Source: Halobaculum sp. MBLA0147 (GTDB lineage: Archaea > Halobacteriota > Halobacteria > Halobacteriales > Haloferacaceae). From it: a DNA stretch of 64,000 nt. The translations under genes and the position numbers were made by a program. The notes below the pieces were generated by a model that was not told the DNA's origin, did no database searches, and was given only the letters and a program-made list of their open reading frames with translations. The stretch spans positions 620,001 through 684,000 of the forward strand of contig NZ_JBGKAD010000001.1 of NCBI RefSeq assembly GCF_041361345.1. Reading direction: 5' to 3'. This document shows positions 1-9,949 of this stretch, in pieces (position 1 is the stretch's first letter; every line of letters begins with the position of its first letter).

Positions 1-2
1 GC

Positions 3-479
3 GACGAACTGCTCGGCGACCTCCAAGGAGCGTACGGCACGCACGTCGCGATGGGGGCGCTCGTCGAACAGCTCCCCCGCAGCGAGAACCGAATCGAACT
101 CGACCCGTCGACGACGGACGACCACGGGAACCCCGTGCCCGAGATCCACTGGTCGCTGGACGACCGGACGCGGGCGGGGCTCCGGCGCGCGAACGAGATC
201 CAGACGGCTGTGTTGACGGAACTGGGTGTGTCGCCGGAGTGGACCGTCGGCCCCGAGGACACCGGGCCGGCGTACCACCACATGGGGACGACCCGGATGG
301 GGACCGACCCGGCGTCGAGTGTCGTCCGCCCGGACCTACGGACGCACGACCTCCGCAACTGTTGGATCGTCGGCTCCAGTCCCTTCCCGACCGGGGGCGC
401 GATGAACCCGACGCTCACCATCGCCGCCTTGTCACTGTTGGCGGCCGACCGGCTCGAAGAGTCGCTGGCACAGGCCTGA
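3..479 (+). CDS. GMC-family oxidoreductase, C-terminal fragment
   Basis: The reading frame is already open at the left edge, so only the last ~158 residues are seen. They match the C-terminal domain of FAD-dependent glucose-methanol-choline oxidoreductases: a YHHMGTTRMG stretch carrying the active-site His region, then NCWIVGSSPFPTGGAMNPTL, which contacts the flavin, and a terminal helix ending in LAADRLEE. Family members oxidise alcohols or sugars with FAD; the substrate cannot be told from this fragment. The internal ATG at 51 is not the real start. The gene runs toward tpiA, which is on the opposite strand (convergent). Confidence 0.9.
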   Translation, partial: DELLGDLQGAYGTHVAMGALVEQLPRSENRIELDPSTTDDHGNPVPEIHWSLDDRTRAGLRRANEIQTAVLTELGVSPEWTVGPEDTGPAYHHMGTTRMGTDPASSVVRPDLRTHDLRNCWIVGSSPFPTGGAMNPTLTIAALSLLAADRLEESLAQA

Positions 480-553
480 CCGACGCCGGACGGGTCGCCG
501 TGGCTCACACCACGAGGTGACTCACACGGGGTGGGTCGCGCTCGCGAGTCCGC

Positions 554-1201
554 TCACGGCGCGCCGGACGCCAGGTCGCGCAACACGGCCTCGGGGTCGT
601 CGGCCTTCGCGACGCCGGAGGCGAGGAGGACGCCAGTCGCGCCCAACTCGGCGGCGGCAGCCACGTCGTCGCCGGTCGAGACGCCGGCGCCACAGAACAA
701 CTCCACGTCGTCGTCGACCGCCTCGACGGCCGCGACGGCGTCTTCGACGATCTCGGGATCGGCCGTCGCGACGGAGTCGTCGCCGCCGATCAGTGCCGGC
801 GGTTCGACGGCGACCGCGTCGGGTGCCAACGCCGCCGCGGCACCGGACTGTGTCGGGTCGTTCGCACAGACGACCGTCTCCAACCCGGCGTCGCGTGCGG
901 CGTCGAGTCCACCGTCGACGTCGGCGAGCTTCAGGCGGTTCTCCGAGTGGTTGAGCAGCGTCCCGCTCGCGCCGGCGTCGGCGACGCTCGTGGCGTGGAC
1001 ACTCCCCGTGTGACTGCCGTGTGCGACGGCGTCGACGTGTTGGGCCCACGTCTCGACGCCCGTCTCGGCGACGCGGTCAAGGTGGGCCGTCTGTGGCGCG
1101 ACGGCGATCCTGACGCCGGTCTCCGCGGCCACGTCGCGAGCCGCCTCGGCGACGGCGATCGGGTCACAGTCGTACGCCTTCAGGTTGACCAGGACGAACA
1201 C
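554..1201 (-). CDS. tpiA: Triosephosphate isomerase (archaeal type)
   Basis: Interconverts dihydroxyacetone phosphate and glyceraldehyde 3-phosphate in the cytosol. The 215-residue length is typical of the short archaeal enzyme (bacterial ones are ~250). Visible catalytic parts: VNLKAY with the N-terminal Lys, LLNHSENR with the electrophilic His, AVEPPALIG with the catalytic Glu, and the phosphate-binding [11 protein letters not shown] near the C-terminus. The frame is open further upstream, but the GTG at 1201 is preferred: it gives the usual N-terminus ([10 protein letters not shown]) and has a TATA-like TTTTAG about 25 bp upstream (1223-1230), fitting a leaderless transcript. Confidence 0.95.
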   Translation of the reverse strand: MFVLVNLKAYDCDPIAVAEAARDVAAETGVRIAVAPQTAHLDRVAETGVETWAQHVDAVAHGSHTGSVHATSVADAGASGTLLNHSENRLKLADVDGGLDAARDAGLETVVCANDPTQSGAAAALAPDAVAVEPPALIGGDDSVATADPEIVEDAVAAVEAVDDDVELFCGAGVSTGDDVAAAAELGATGVLLASGVAKADDPEAVLRDLASGAP

Positions 1202-1352
1202 ACCAGACACGGCGTGTGGCACGGGCTAAAACGCGGCGGTCTGAGCTCTGTGGATCCCACCGTAGACGGCCGTCGAGACAGCACGACTGTCGGGAGAACA
1301 CGTCCTCCGTGCGGCAGGACCGTCGGACGACCACGACGGGCGACGGAACGGA

Positions 1353-1886
1353 TCAGTTGTCGTTGCGCTTGACCACGTCACCCAGCGTCATCGACCCGGA
1401 GGAGTCGGCGGACCACTCCGAGTCGTCGGCGGACTCACCCTCCGTGAGCGAGATCTCCAGCGCGCCCTCGAGTTTCTGCTGGACGTCGTCGCTCGGGAGC
1501 ACGTCGCCGCGTTCGAGTTTACGGATCAGGCTCCGCTTCTCGTTGAGTTCGTCGGCCAGATCCTCCTGGCTCAAGCCGCGATCCTCGCGAGCGTCCCTGA
1601 TCCGGTCGTCGTAGTCGCTCGCGACCGTGTCCATCTCGTCGAACATGTCGCGGCGACGCGAAGACGACGAGGAGGAGGACGACGAGGAACTGGACGACCC
1701 CGAGGACCCACCGGACGAGGACGACGAGGACGACGTGGAGTACTTCGTGCTCGTCGAGGAACTCTGGGTGTCGCGCACCTCCGTCCCGAAGTCCGTACAG
1801 TCGTCACACAGCTCCAGCTCGGCACCTTCGACCTTCGTCGTCGTGAGCGAGGGCTTGTCAGCGCCGCACATCTCACACTGGGGCAT
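1353..1886 (-). CDS. Multiprotein bridging factor 1-like transcription factor (aMBF1)
   Basis: An N-terminal zinc ribbon (CEMCGADKP...CDDC, residues 3-29) is joined to a C-terminal XRE-type helix-turn-helix (about residues 94-150; RDAREDRGLSQEDLADELN). This is the architecture of archaeal MBF1, thought to bridge regulators or ribosomes with basal factors. The linker (about residues 41-77) is almost pure Ser/Gly, with a run of 13 serines encoded mostly by TCG/TCC, unusually long for the family. ATG at 1886 has a TATA-like CGTTTTATCC at 1911-1920, so it is probably leaderless. Confidence 0.9.
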   Translation of the reverse strand: MPQCEMCGADKPSLTTTKVEGAELELCDDCTDFGTEVRDTQSSSTSTKYSTSSSSSSSGGSSGSSSSSSSSSSSSSRRRDMFDEMDTVASDYDDRIRDAREDRGLSQEDLADELNEKRSLIRKLERGDVLPSDDVQQKLEGALEISLTEGESADDSEWSADSSGSMTLGDVVKRNDN

Positions 1887-1910
1887 ACACTGACCGTACC
1901 GGTGGCGAGG

Positions 1911-1919
1911 GGATAAAAC
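1911..1919 (-). promoter_or_regulatory. TATA-like box of the MBF1 gene
   Basis: Minus-strand GTTTTATCC is centred about 29 bp upstream of the ATG at 1886, the spacing expected for a haloarchaeal leaderless promoter. Confidence 0.6.
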
Positions 1920-2140
1920 GTGCGCCCCAGGCGTCCCCGTCCCGTCCGGTGATCCGTGAGACGAGACGACCTGGCGGTGGCCGAGGAGTGAACACGAGAC
2001 GAGCGTAGTGCCGACCGTCGTCGGCCCGAGAGTTCACTGGATCGTCGCGTTCGTGTACCCTGCTCGTCGCACGTCGACGATCGGTTACGGCGTGGTGTGA
2101 TGCACGGTCGTGTGTAGCTACGGGCTCGTAGAGAGCAAGA

Positions 2141-2147
2141 CTTACAC
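2141..2147 (+). promoter_or_regulatory. TATA-like box of purD
   Basis: CTTACAC is centred 27 bp upstream of the GTG at 2171. The 284-bp gap between the divergent MBF1 and purD genes otherwise shows no gene. Confidence 0.5.
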
Positions 2148-2170
2148 TTCCGTGCGTACCGCGGTCGGGT

Positions 2171-3466
2171 GTGACAGAGACAGTGCTGCTCGTCGGTGGG
2201 GGTGGCCGCGAGCACGCGATCGCGGACGCGCTGGCCGACGACACGGAGTTGTACGCCTGCGCGAGCAACCGGAACCCCGGCATCGCTCGGCTCGCGGCGG
2301 GGTTCGCCGAGCGCGAGGAACGCGACGCGGACGGGATCGTCGCGTACGCCGAGTCCGTCGACGCCGATCTGGCCGTGATCGGCCCGGAGTCAGCACTGGA
2401 GGCCGGCGTCGCGGACGACCTCGAAGCGGCCGGGGTGTACACGTTCGGGCCGAGCGCGGATGCGGCGCGGATCGAGACGGACAAGCAGTTCCAGCGGCGG
2501 TTCATGGCCGAGGAGTCGATCCCCGGGTGTCCGGCGTTCGAGACGTTCGCGGACGCCGCCGCCGCCGCCGACTACGTCGCCGCGGTCGAGCACGACGTGG
2601 CCGTCAAGCCGACCGGGTTGACGGGTGGGAAGGGTGTCCGCGTGACGGGCGACCAACTGAGTCGAGACGAGGCCGTCGACTACGTCCGCGAGTCGGGGTA
2701 CGACGAGTGGGTGATCGAGGAGCGACTCGTCGGCGAGGAGTTCACCGTCCAGGCGTTCGTCGCGAACGGGGAGGTGCGACCGACGCCCGCCGTCCAGGAC
2801 CACAAGCGGGCCTACGAGGGCGACGAAGGGCCGAACACCGGCGGGATGGGGAGCTACAGCGCGCCGGAGCGGACGCTCCCGTTCCTCGAGGCGTCGGACT
2901 ACGAGCGCGCCGTCGAGATCCTGGAGGCGACCGTCGACGCGTTGCCGAGCTACGAGGGGATCCTGTATGGGCAGTTCATGGCGACGGCCGACGGCGTGCA
3001 GGTGGTGGAGTTCAACGCCCGCTTCGGCGACCCGGAGGCGACGAACACGCTCCCGGTGATGGAGACGCCGCTGGTGGACGTGTTGACCACGGCTCGCGAC
3101 GGTGAGTCGCTGCCGGAGTTGTCGTTCGCGGAGACGGCGACGGTCTGTAAGTACGCCGTCCCGGAGGGGTACCCGACGGACCCCGAGAGCGGCGCACGGA
3201 TCACCGTCGACGAGGAGTCGGCCGGTGACGCACGGCTGTTCTACGCGAGCGTCGACGAGCGCGACGACGGGCTGTACACGACCACCTCGCGGGCGTTTGC
3301 GGTCGTCGGCACCGGCCCGTCGATCGCGGCGGCGGAGGCGGTCGCGAGTGACGCCGTCGGTGCGGCCGGTGAGGGGCTGCGGCACCGCTCGGACGTGGGG
3401 ACCGCGGCGTCGGTCCAGCGACGGGTCGACCACCTCGCGGAGTTGCGTGGCGGGACTGTAGAGTAG
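2171..3466 (+). CDS. purD: Phosphoribosylamine-glycine ligase (GAR synthetase)
   Basis: ATP-dependent second step of purine synthesis: phosphoribosylamine plus glycine to glycinamide ribonucleotide. The 431-residue protein has the full family layout: N-terminal VLLVGGGGREHAIA, the IGPESALEAGVADDL segment, the ATP-grasp region with LTGGKGV, GPNTGGMGSYS, and the metal-binding VVEFNARFGDPE. GTG at 2171 is chosen because of the TATA-like box 27 bp upstream and because it gives the canonical N-terminus. It is transcribed alone; the 284 bp after it show no gene. Confidence 0.97.
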   Translation: MTETVLLVGGGGREHAIADALADDTELYACASNRNPGIARLAAGFAEREERDADGIVAYAESVDADLAVIGPESALEAGVADDLEAAGVYTFGPSADAARIETDKQFQRRFMAEESIPGCPAFETFADAAAAADYVAAVEHDVAVKPTGLTGGKGVRVTGDQLSRDEAVDYVRESGYDEWVIEERLVGEEFTVQAFVANGEVRPTPAVQDHKRAYEGDEGPNTGGMGSYSAPERTLPFLEASDYERAVEILEATVDALPSYEGILYGQFMATADGVQVVEFNARFGDPEATNTLPVMETPLVDVLTTARDGESLPELSFAETATVCKYAVPEGYPTDPESGARITVDEESAGDARLFYASVDERDDGLYTTTSRAFAVVGTGPSIAAAEAVASDAVGAAGEGLRHRSDVGTAASVQRRVDHLAELRGGTVE

Positions 3467-3750
3467 GGCCCTGGGCGTGACCAGTTTCGCGGTCGGGGCC
3501 GCCGGTCACCGATCAGTTCGGCGGGAGCGGTGACGGCCGCGTGTGGCTGACAGGTGACACCTCGACACCGGACGAGCGCAGGGAGAGACGGGGTACCTCT
3601 CGACCCGTTGCTCGCCGGTCACGCGCTCGCGACGGCGGTGTCACGCACCCACAGCCCGTCGCGAGACAGTCCGGTCGGGACGGGGTGTCTGGTCGTAGCT
3701 CCGTACAAGAGGGTTCGGGTGTGGCGGGGGTCGACCGTCGCTCGCCGTTC

Positions 3751-4083
3751 TCACTCGTCGTAGTCGGCGACGAGTTCCTCCGCGACGGCGTCGGGCCCCA
3801 ACAGCGCGGGATCGACGGTCAGGTCGGTGACCGGCTGTGCGAACTCCGGCAGACTCTCGCCAGCGTAGACGACCGCTCGCACGTCTGGGTTCCGTTCTTT
3901 CGCCACCGGGATCGAGGTCGCTTCGCTCGGGTCAGTCAGGACGTAGAGGTGGGCGTCGTCGATCCCCGCAGCGTCGAGTCGCTCCCCCGTCGGCACACCC
4001 TCGACGCGGGTTACGGTCACACCCTCGGCGCGGAGCGCGTCACCGAGACCGTCGGCGTCCGGCCCCGCGAGCACCGCTCTCAC
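3751..4083 (-). CDS. Small conserved haloarchaeal protein downstream of guaA, nucleotide-binding-like fold
   Basis: A protein of about 110 residues (VRAVLAGPDADGLGDALRAEG...) with alternating beta/alpha pattern: a glycine-containing first loop, an HLYVLTDPSEATSIPVAK segment, then VRAVVYAGESLPEF, resembling an N-terminal half of a Rossmann-like fold. I recognise it only as a conserved haloarchaeal companion of guaA; its function is unknown. The open frame extends far upstream into guaA, but GTG at 4083 is the first start after the guaA stop and a possible TATA (CTTATGG, about 4133-4140) lies ~50 bp upstream. It may be co-transcribed with pyrG-guaA or have its own promoter. Confidence 0.7.
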   Translation of the reverse strand: MRAVLAGPDADGLGDALRAEGVTVTRVEGVPTGERLDAAGIDDAHLYVLTDPSEATSIPVAKERNPDVRAVVYAGESLPEFAQPVTDLTVDPALLGPDAVAEELVADYDE

Positions 4084-4163
4084 CGTCGACCACCAGCGGA
4101 GAACTGTGTCATACCCGTACCTCCCCTGCGCGACCCATAAGTCGCTCGGGGTCGCCGCGAGGG

Positions 4164-5081
4164 TTACTCGTACTCGATCGTCGCCGGCGGCTTGTGCGTC
4201 ACGTCGTACACCACGCGGGCGACGTTCTCGTTCTCGCCGGTGATCCGCGACTGGATACGCTGGAGCGTCTCCCACGGGAGATCCTGTGCGCGAGCGGTCA
4301 TCCCGTCGCGCGACTCTACCGAGCGCACGGAGACGATCCACCCGTGGACGCGATTGTCACCCTTCACGCCGGTCCCCTTCCCGATGACGGCGGCGAACGC
4401 CTGCCACGGGTCGTGGGCCGCGACCTCCTCCTCGACGACGTGACAGGCGTGGCGAGCGACGTCGAGTTTCTCCGCGGTCACCTCGCCGAGTACGCGGACC
4501 GCCAGTCCCGGGCCGGGGAACGGCATCCGCTCGGAGACCACCTCGTCGAGGTCCAACGCGCGAGCCACCTCGCGAACCTCGTCTTTGTACAGGTCCCGCA
4601 CCGGTTCGACGATCCCGTCGAAGTCGATCGCCTCCGGCAACCCGCCGACGTTGTGGTGGGACTTGATGTTCCCCTCGCTCTCGATCCGATCGGGGTAGAT
4701 CGTCCCCTGCACGAGGTGGGCGGCGTCCGTGTCGCGCGCCTCCCGCTCGAACTCCCGGATGAACTGCTCGCCGATGACGTGCCGCTTCTCCTCGGGGTCG
4801 GTCACGCCGCCGAGCGCGTCGAGGAACCGCTCGCGGGCGTCGACGACCCGCAGCGAGTCCATGTACGCGAACGTCTCGCGGATCTGGTCCGTCTCACCCT
4901 TCCGCATCAACCCGGTGTCGACGTACACCGGCGTGAGCTGATCGCCCACGGCACGGTACGCCAGCGCCGCCGCCACCGAGGAGTCGACACCCCCCGACAG
5001 CGCGATGATCGCGTTCTCCTCGCCCAGTGCCTCTCGGATCTCGGTCGTCGCCTCGTCGATGAACTCGTCCGTGTCTACCAT
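4164..5081 (-). CDS. guaA: GMP synthase, PPase (amination) subunit
   Basis: The separate ATP pyrophosphatase subunit of the archaeal two-protein GMP synthetase, making GMP from XMP with ammonia supplied by a glutaminase subunit that is not in this window. The ATP P-loop [10 protein letters not shown] lies at about residues 25-34, followed by [12 protein letters not shown], a central QGTIYPD, and the C-terminal dimerisation region with [12 protein letters not shown] and [14 protein letters not shown]. The 305-residue length is right for the split form. Its ATG overlaps the pyrG stop by one base (TGATG), so it is probably translationally coupled to CTP synthase. Confidence 0.95.
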   Translation of the reverse strand: MVDTDEFIDEATTEIREALGEENAIIALSGGVDSSVAAALAYRAVGDQLTPVYVDTGLMRKGETDQIRETFAYMDSLRVVDARERFLDALGGVTDPEEKRHVIGEQFIREFEREARDTDAAHLVQGTIYPDRIESEGNIKSHHNVGGLPEAIDFDGIVEPVRDLYKDEVREVARALDLDEVVSERMPFPGPGLAVRVLGEVTAEKLDVARHACHVVEEEVAAHDPWQAFAAVIGKGTGVKGDNRVHGWIVSVRSVESRDGMTARAQDLPWETLQRIQSRITGENENVARVVYDVTHKPPATIEYE

Positions 5082-6742
5082 CAGGCGGTCACCTCCGTCT
5101 CGTCGTGGTCGTAGTTCTGTACGCCGGTCTCCTCGATCACCGCCTCCAGCAACCCGACGAACGGCGGGGAGGCGCGGTCCGGTCGCGACCGGAACTCGGG
5201 GTGGAACTGCGTCCCGAGGAAGTACGGGTGGTCGTCGTGTTCGAGGATCTCCATCCGTCGCCCCGCGTGTCCGGAGAAGCGGAGGTCACCCGACTCCAGG
5301 TCGTCGATGTACGCCGGGTTCACCTCGTAACGGTGACGGTGGCGCTCGGTGCACTGCGTGTCACCGTACACCTCGTGAGCGAGCGTGTCCGCCTCGATCT
5401 CCGTCGCGTGGGCACCCAGTCGCATCGTCCCACCCATGTCGTCGCGGTCCTCCTGTTCGGGTAGCAGGTCGATCACCGGGTGCGGGGTGTCCGCGTCGAT
5501 CTCCGCGGAGTGAGCACCGTCGAGTCCGAGCACGTTGCGAGCGTACTCGACGACGGCCATCTGGAACCCGAGACAGAGTCCGAGGTACGGCACCCCGTTC
5601 TCGCGGGCGTACCGCACCGCCTCGATCTTCCCCTCGGTGCCACGCGAGCCGAAGCCGCCGGGGACGACGACGCCGTCGGCGTCGCGCAGTCGCTCGGTGT
5701 GGCGGTCGAGCATCTCGTCGGAGTCGACCCACGACACGTCGACCTCGACGCCGCACTTCTGGCCGGCGTGCTTCAGCGACTCGTGGACGGACATGTACGC
5801 GTCTTCGAGGTCGTACTTCCCCACGAGGGCGATCTCCACCTCGCCGGACCGCTCGCGGGTGACCAACTCCCGCCACCGGTCGTCGCGCTCCGCCTCCGGG
5901 AGCGCCTCGTCGGCGAGTCCCAACTGCTCCATCACGTACTCGTCGAGCCCCTCGGACTTGACCATCAGCGGGACGTGGTAGATGTCCTCGACGTCCGGGT
6001 TCGAGAAGACGGCCTCCGTCGGCACGTCACAGAACAGTGCGATCTTCTCCCGGGTCGACTCGGCGAGTTCGTCCTCTGACCGGCCGACGACCACGTCCGG
6101 CTGGAGTCCGATCGACCGGAGTTCCTTCACGGAGTGTTGGGTCGGCTTCGTCTTCTGTTCGCCGTTCTTCGAGTACGGGACGAGCGTGACGTGCGCGAAC
6201 AGGATGTCGTCGTCGTCCTCCTCGTGGGCGAACTGGCGCAGCGCCTCGAGGTACTGCATCCCCTCGATGTCGCCGACGGTGCCGCCGACCTCGACGAGAC
6301 ACACGTCCGAGCCCGCGGCCGCCTCCCGGATACGGCGTTTGATGTCGTCGGTGATGTGCGGGATGATCTGGACCGTGTCGCCGAGGTAGTCACCCGAGCG
6401 TTCCTTCTCGATGACCTCCTGGTACACCTTCCCGGTGGTGACGTTGTGGTCGGAGGTCATGTCCGTCCCGAGGAACCGCTCGTAGTTGCCCAGGTCCAGG
6501 TCCACCTCGCCGCCGTCCTTCAACACGTACACCTCGCCGTGTTGGTACGGGTTCATCGTCCCCGCGTCGACGTTGAGGTACGGGTCGATCTTGACCGCGG
6601 TCACGTCGAACCCCGCGTCCGCGAGGAGTCGGCCGGTGGAGGCCGCCGTGATCCCCTTCCCCAGGCCCGACATCACCCCGCCGGTGACGAACACGAACTT
6701 GCGACCCAGTGATGGGTCGTACCCCGTCTCGGGTGTCGGCAT
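5081..6742 (-). CDS. pyrG: CTP synthase
   Basis: Converts UTP to CTP using ATP and glutamine. The 553-residue protein has an N-terminal amidoligase domain ([50 protein letters not shown]) and a C-terminal class I glutaminase with the oxyanion PGGFGSRG, nucleophile LGLCLGFQ and a C-terminal HPE. ATG at 6742 gives [10 protein letters not shown] before the conserved start. It heads an operon with guaA (1-bp overlap), coupling CTP and GMP formation. Confidence 0.97.
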   Translation of the reverse strand: MPTPETGYDPSLGRKFVFVTGGVMSGLGKGITAASTGRLLADAGFDVTAVKIDPYLNVDAGTMNPYQHGEVYVLKDGGEVDLDLGNYERFLGTDMTSDHNVTTGKVYQEVIEKERSGDYLGDTVQIIPHITDDIKRRIREAAAGSDVCLVEVGGTVGDIEGMQYLEALRQFAHEEDDDDILFAHVTLVPYSKNGEQKTKPTQHSVKELRSIGLQPDVVVGRSEDELAESTREKIALFCDVPTEAVFSNPDVEDIYHVPLMVKSEGLDEYVMEQLGLADEALPEAERDDRWRELVTRERSGEVEIALVGKYDLEDAYMSVHESLKHAGQKCGVEVDVSWVDSDEMLDRHTERLRDADGVVVPGGFGSRGTEGKIEAVRYARENGVPYLGLCLGFQMAVVEYARNVLGLDGAHSAEIDADTPHPVIDLLPEQEDRDDMGGTMRLGAHATEIEADTLAHEVYGDTQCTERHRHRYEVNPAYIDDLESGDLRFSGHAGRRMEILEHDDHPYFLGTQFHPEFRSRPDRASPPFVGLLEAVIEETGVQNYDHDETEVTA

Positions 6743-6841
6743 ACCGAGGCTGCGACAGGCGACGGCAAGAACGTTTCGGAGCGACGAAACGACTCGGCTC
6801 GTGGCGTCGACGCGGCGGCTCACGTGCGCGACGACGGCGGG

Positions 6842-7123
6842 TCAGACGCCGCTCGCAGAGTCGGTCCGACGGCCGTAGTAGTGCCACCCGACGGCGGCGA
6901 ACGTGAGCACCACGGCGACCGCGAACTCCGCGAGCGACCCCCACCGTCGGAGGAGGAACTGGCTACCGAATATAAACACCGCGTTACCGAGGAGGACTGC
7001 GAGGAGACCACGACGGTCGACGCTCCAGCGTCCGTCGTCGGTCCGGCGGTCGTTGTACAGCCACGCGACCAGCGAGACCGCAGCGAGCGCGACGTACGCG
7101 AGTACGTGGAGGACACGGACCAT
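6842..7123 (-). CDS. Small three-helix membrane protein, unknown function
   Basis: 93 residues with three predicted membrane segments: about 5-22 ([19 protein letters not shown]), 39-57 ([20 protein letters not shown]) and 63-82 ([21 protein letters not shown]). No catalytic motif and no family recognised. Minus-strand GAATACC at about 7150 lies 27 bp upstream of the ATG, so a leaderless transcript is plausible. It is divergent from nadK and convergent with nothing; pyrG follows on the same strand after a 99-bp gap with its own start region. Confidence 0.7.
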   Translation of the reverse strand: MVRVLHVLAYVALAAVSLVAWLYNDRRTDDGRWSVDRRGLLAVLLGNAVFIFGSQFLLRRWGSLAEFAVAVVLTFAAVGWHYYGRRTDSASGV

Positions 7124-7190
7124 CGTGTCGGCGTGGTGGGGGCGGGCGAGGTATTCGTTGTGGTTCCGCGAACGACGACGCCAACCGCGG

Positions 7191-7198
7191 TCTTTTCA
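7191..7198 (+). promoter_or_regulatory. TATA-like box of nadK
   Basis: TCTTTTCA is centred 28 bp before the ATG at 7223. It supports this start over the longer open frame that begins at 6824. Confidence 0.55.
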
Positions 7199-7222
7199 CG
7201 GAGCCCGAGCCAACGCGGGGGC

Positions 7223-8128
7223 ATGTACGTCGGAATCGTCGCACAGCGGGGCAACGAGCGGGCCGCCTCGCTGGCGGGCCAACTCCGTCGCCAGTTGCGC
7301 TCGAAGTCCGTGCGCGTCGCCGTCGACGAGGCGACGGCGGCGGCGTTGGCCGTCGACGGGACACCGGTCGACGAGTTCGACGCGACGGATCTGGTCGTCT
7401 CCATCGGCGGCGACGGGACGTTCCTCTACGCCGCCCACGGTGCCGGCGGGACGCCGATCCTCGGTGTCAACCTCGGCGAGGTGGGCTTCCTCAACGCGGT
7501 CGCGCCGGCCGACGCCGTCGACGCGGTGTCGGAGGAGGTGCGCTCGTTCGAGGCGGACGCCGACGCGGCGACGGCCGACGGCGTCCGCGAGGTGCCACGC
7601 ATCGCGGCGACGTGTGACGGGTGGACGAGTCGCCCGGCGGTCAACGAGATCGTCGTTCAGGGGCAGCGGCGCGGGCACGGCGGCGGCGCGGACCTGACGG
7701 TGTCCGTCGACGGGGCGGAGTACACCACGGGCCACGCCGACGGCGTGTTGATCGCCACGCCGACCGGCTCGACAGCCTACAACCTCTCGGAGCGCGGGCC
7801 GCTCGTCCACCCGTCCGTCGACGCGCTCGTCGTCAACGAGATGGCGGCCGCCGACGGGATGCCACCGCTCGTCGTCGGTCCGGACGCGACGGTCGACGTG
7901 CGAATCGAGGCACCTCCGGCGCGTGGCGCGGGCACCGAGAGCGACGGGAGCGGGGAGGGCCCCTCCGACGAGGGTGACGGCGCGGCGACCGGCGTCGTCG
8001 TCTCGGACGGCCGCGACACCCACCAGGTGGAGGTGCCCACCACCGTCAGCGTCGAGACGACGACACCGCCGGTCCGCATCGCCGGCCCGACCGCCGACTT
8101 CTTCCAGGCGTTGGGGAAACTGGCCTGA
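7223..8128 (+). CDS. nadK: NAD kinase (ATP/polyphosphate-NAD kinase)
   Basis: Phosphorylates NAD to NADP. The ~301-residue protein shows the family signatures in order: [15 protein letters not shown] (GGDG motif with the catalytic Asp), [21 protein letters not shown] (NE motif), [20 protein letters not shown], and a C-terminal [14 protein letters not shown]. An acidic Gly/Glu/Asp-rich insertion near residues 235-260 is typical of halophilic surface loops. The start at 7223 is backed by the TATA-like box at 7191. Confidence 0.95.
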   Translation: MYVGIVAQRGNERAASLAGQLRRQLRSKSVRVAVDEATAAALAVDGTPVDEFDATDLVVSIGGDGTFLYAAHGAGGTPILGVNLGEVGFLNAVAPADAVDAVSEEVRSFEADADAATADGVREVPRIAATCDGWTSRPAVNEIVVQGQRRGHGGGADLTVSVDGAEYTTGHADGVLIATPTGSTAYNLSERGPLVHPSVDALVVNEMAAADGMPPLVVGPDATVDVRIEAPPARGAGTESDGSGEGPSDEGDGAATGVVVSDGRDTHQVEVPTTVSVETTTPPVRIAGPTADFFQALGKLA

Positions 8129-8211
8129 CTCGCGGCGCCCCGTCGACCCGTCCGCAGGCGACCGGAACACCGACGACGCCCACCTTCCGGCCCCGCTGGC
8201 CGATGTTGGCG

Positions 8212-8219
8212 GATTCAAG
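8212..8219 (+). promoter_or_regulatory. TATA-like box of the gfo6-like gene
   Basis: GATTCAAG is centred 28 bp upstream of the GTG at 8244. The same GATTCAAG hexamer-plus occurs before the arginase gene. Confidence 0.5.
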
Positions 8220-8243
8220 TCCCCCGGGGCCTACCGTTCACTC

Positions 8244-9350
8244 GTGACCGAGTACGATCTGACGACCGTGACTGCGGCACTCTCCAGGCGCGACTGGGAC
8301 GACTCGACCGACGGCGAGGTGCGGTTCGCACTCGTCGGGTTGGGGTGGTGGACGCGCGAGTACGTGCTCCCCGTCTTGACGGATCTGGACGCCTGTGCGG
8401 CGACCGTCGCCGTGAGCGGCACGGCGTCGAAACGCGAGTCGGTGGTCGACGACTGGGACCGCGTCGAGACGGCGCTGTCGTACGAGGAGTTCCACGAGGG
8501 GGTGGCGGTCGACGAGTACGACGCCGTCTACGTCTGTACGCCGAACGCGACACACCTCGACCACGCTCGCGCCGCCGCCGACCACGGGAAGGCCGTGTTG
8601 TGCGAGAAGCCGATGGAGGCGACGCCGGAGCGTGCCGCCGCGATGGTCGACGCCTGCGAGCGGGCGGACGTGCCGCTGATCGTCGCCTACCGGATGCAGA
8701 CGGACCCGGCGGTGCGGTCGCTGCGGACGGCCGTCCGGGACGGGCTCCTCGGCGACCCGGTTCACGTCCACGGCCACATGTCACAACGGATCGGCGACAT
8801 CTTCCCCGACGGGAACTGGCGGCTCGACCCCGACCTCGCGGGGCGCGGCGGCTCCGTCACCGACCTGGGGATCTACCCGCTGAACACGACGCGGTTCCTC
8901 TTGGACGTCGAGCCGGTGTCGGTGCGCGCGACGGCGAGTTCCGACGGGGAGTTGTTCGCCGAGATCCCGGACGAACGGGCGAGTTTCGAGGTGACGTTCG
9001 ACGACGGCACCGTCGCGCAGTGTTTCGCCTCGCAGAACGCCGAGTTCTCCGCCGGGTTGGAGATCGTCGGCACGCAGGGCTCGCTCCGGCTCGCCCCCGG
9101 CTTCTTCGACGCCGAGACACAGCGGATCACGCTGACGCGCGACGGGGAGCGGCACAGTGTCACCTACGACCCGGTCGACCAGATGCGCGAGGAGTTCGCG
9201 TACGTCGCCCACCACCTCCTACGCGGTGAGCCAGTCGACCCGACCGGCGCACACGGCGTCGTCGACGTGGCGACGATCGACGCGATCTACGACGCCGCCG
9301 AGAGCGGCGAGCGCGTCTCGGTCGACACCGATCCCGACCCGGCCGAGTGA
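8244..9350 (+). CDS. gfo6: Gfo/Idh/MocA oxidoreductase, D-xylose 1-dehydrogenase (NADP+) type
   Basis: 368 residues with an N-terminal Rossmann NADP domain (FALVGLGWWTREYVLPVL; YVCTPNATHLDHARAA; the VLCEKPMEAT motif with the catalytic Lys) and a C-terminal alpha/beta substrate domain containing SVTDLGIYPLNTTRFLLD. The order and wording of these motifs closely match haloarchaeal xylose dehydrogenase (Gfo6/XacA), first enzyme of the oxidative pentose pathway, which turns D-xylose into xylonolactone. The rest of that pathway is not nearby, so another sugar remains possible. GTG at 8244 is supported by GATTCAAG at 8212. Confidence 0.82.
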   Translation: MTEYDLTTVTAALSRRDWDDSTDGEVRFALVGLGWWTREYVLPVLTDLDACAATVAVSGTASKRESVVDDWDRVETALSYEEFHEGVAVDEYDAVYVCTPNATHLDHARAAADHGKAVLCEKPMEATPERAAAMVDACERADVPLIVAYRMQTDPAVRSLRTAVRDGLLGDPVHVHGHMSQRIGDIFPDGNWRLDPDLAGRGGSVTDLGIYPLNTTRFLLDVEPVSVRATASSDGELFAEIPDERASFEVTFDDGTVAQCFASQNAEFSAGLEIVGTQGSLRLAPGFFDAETQRITLTRDGERHSVTYDPVDQMREEFAYVAHHLLRGEPVDPTGAHGVVDVATIDAIYDAAESGERVSVDTDPDPAE

Positions 9351-9407
9351 GTTCGGGACGACGAGCTGGCCGACTGGATCCGAGCCACCACGTCGGCCGC
9401 CCGAGTC

Positions 9408-9854
9408 TCAAAACAGGAAGCCGTCCGTCTGTGTCGCCTGTTTCACCGTCGCGAGCGTCGCGACGGAGTGCTGTTGGGCGGCGGACTCCGCGTTCTGTGC
9501 CCCCGAGCCGTCGCCGCGGGCGGCCGCGAGCATCTCCTCGCGTTCCCCGAGCGCGCGGAGTTTCGCCTCCTCGGTGTACTCGGACAGCTTCGCCGTCTCG
9601 GCCAACTCTTCGGCGCGCTCGAACGAGGTGGCCGCCTCGCCGTACGCCAGCGCGGCCTCGTCGAACCGCTCGGCCGCCAGCGGGTTGTCGTACGGCCTCG
9701 TCAGTCCCTCCGCCTCGTCTTCCGTGTCGCGGCCACGTCTGAACGCCTCCAGCCCGTCCTCGTAGTGGACGACGAGCGGGTCCGTCTGGAGACACCCGCT
9801 CACTCCCACCGCGGTGGCTCCCGCGAGGCCACGTAACAGCCGCCGTCTGTGCAC
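9408..9854 (-). CDS. Tat-exported lipoprotein, unknown function
   Basis: Begins VHRRRLLRGLAGATAVGVSGC: a twin-arginine-type signal with a lipobox Cys at residue 21, so the protein should be lipid-anchored on the outside of the membrane. The mature part (~127 residues) is acidic, mostly alpha-helical (FDEAALAYGEAATSFERAEELAETAKLSEYTEEAKLRALG looks TPR-like or coiled) and ends in KQATQTDGFLF. GTG at 9854 is chosen because it starts right at the signal and has CTTTTCACC about 27 bp upstream (9877-9885). It follows the ABC exporter genes on the same strand after 95 bp. Confidence 0.72.
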   Translation of the reverse strand: MHRRRLLRGLAGATAVGVSGCLQTDPLVVHYEDGLEAFRRGRDTEDEAEGLTRPYDNPLAAERFDEAALAYGEAATSFERAEELAETAKLSEYTEEAKLRALGEREEMLAAARGDGSGAQNAESAAQQHSVATLATVKQATQTDGFLF

Positions 9855-9949
9855 GGACGTGCGTGAGGGACACGGGGTGAAAAGTCCCTCCGTGTTCGCT
9901 CTCACCGTGACGCGGACTGTTCACCCCTCCACACCGTGACGCGGACTGT

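Noticed and set aside
1627-1893. Asp/Glu-rich plus-strand frame opposite MBF1
   Set aside because: Mirror of the poly-serine codons (TCG/TCC read as GAC/GAG); not a gene.
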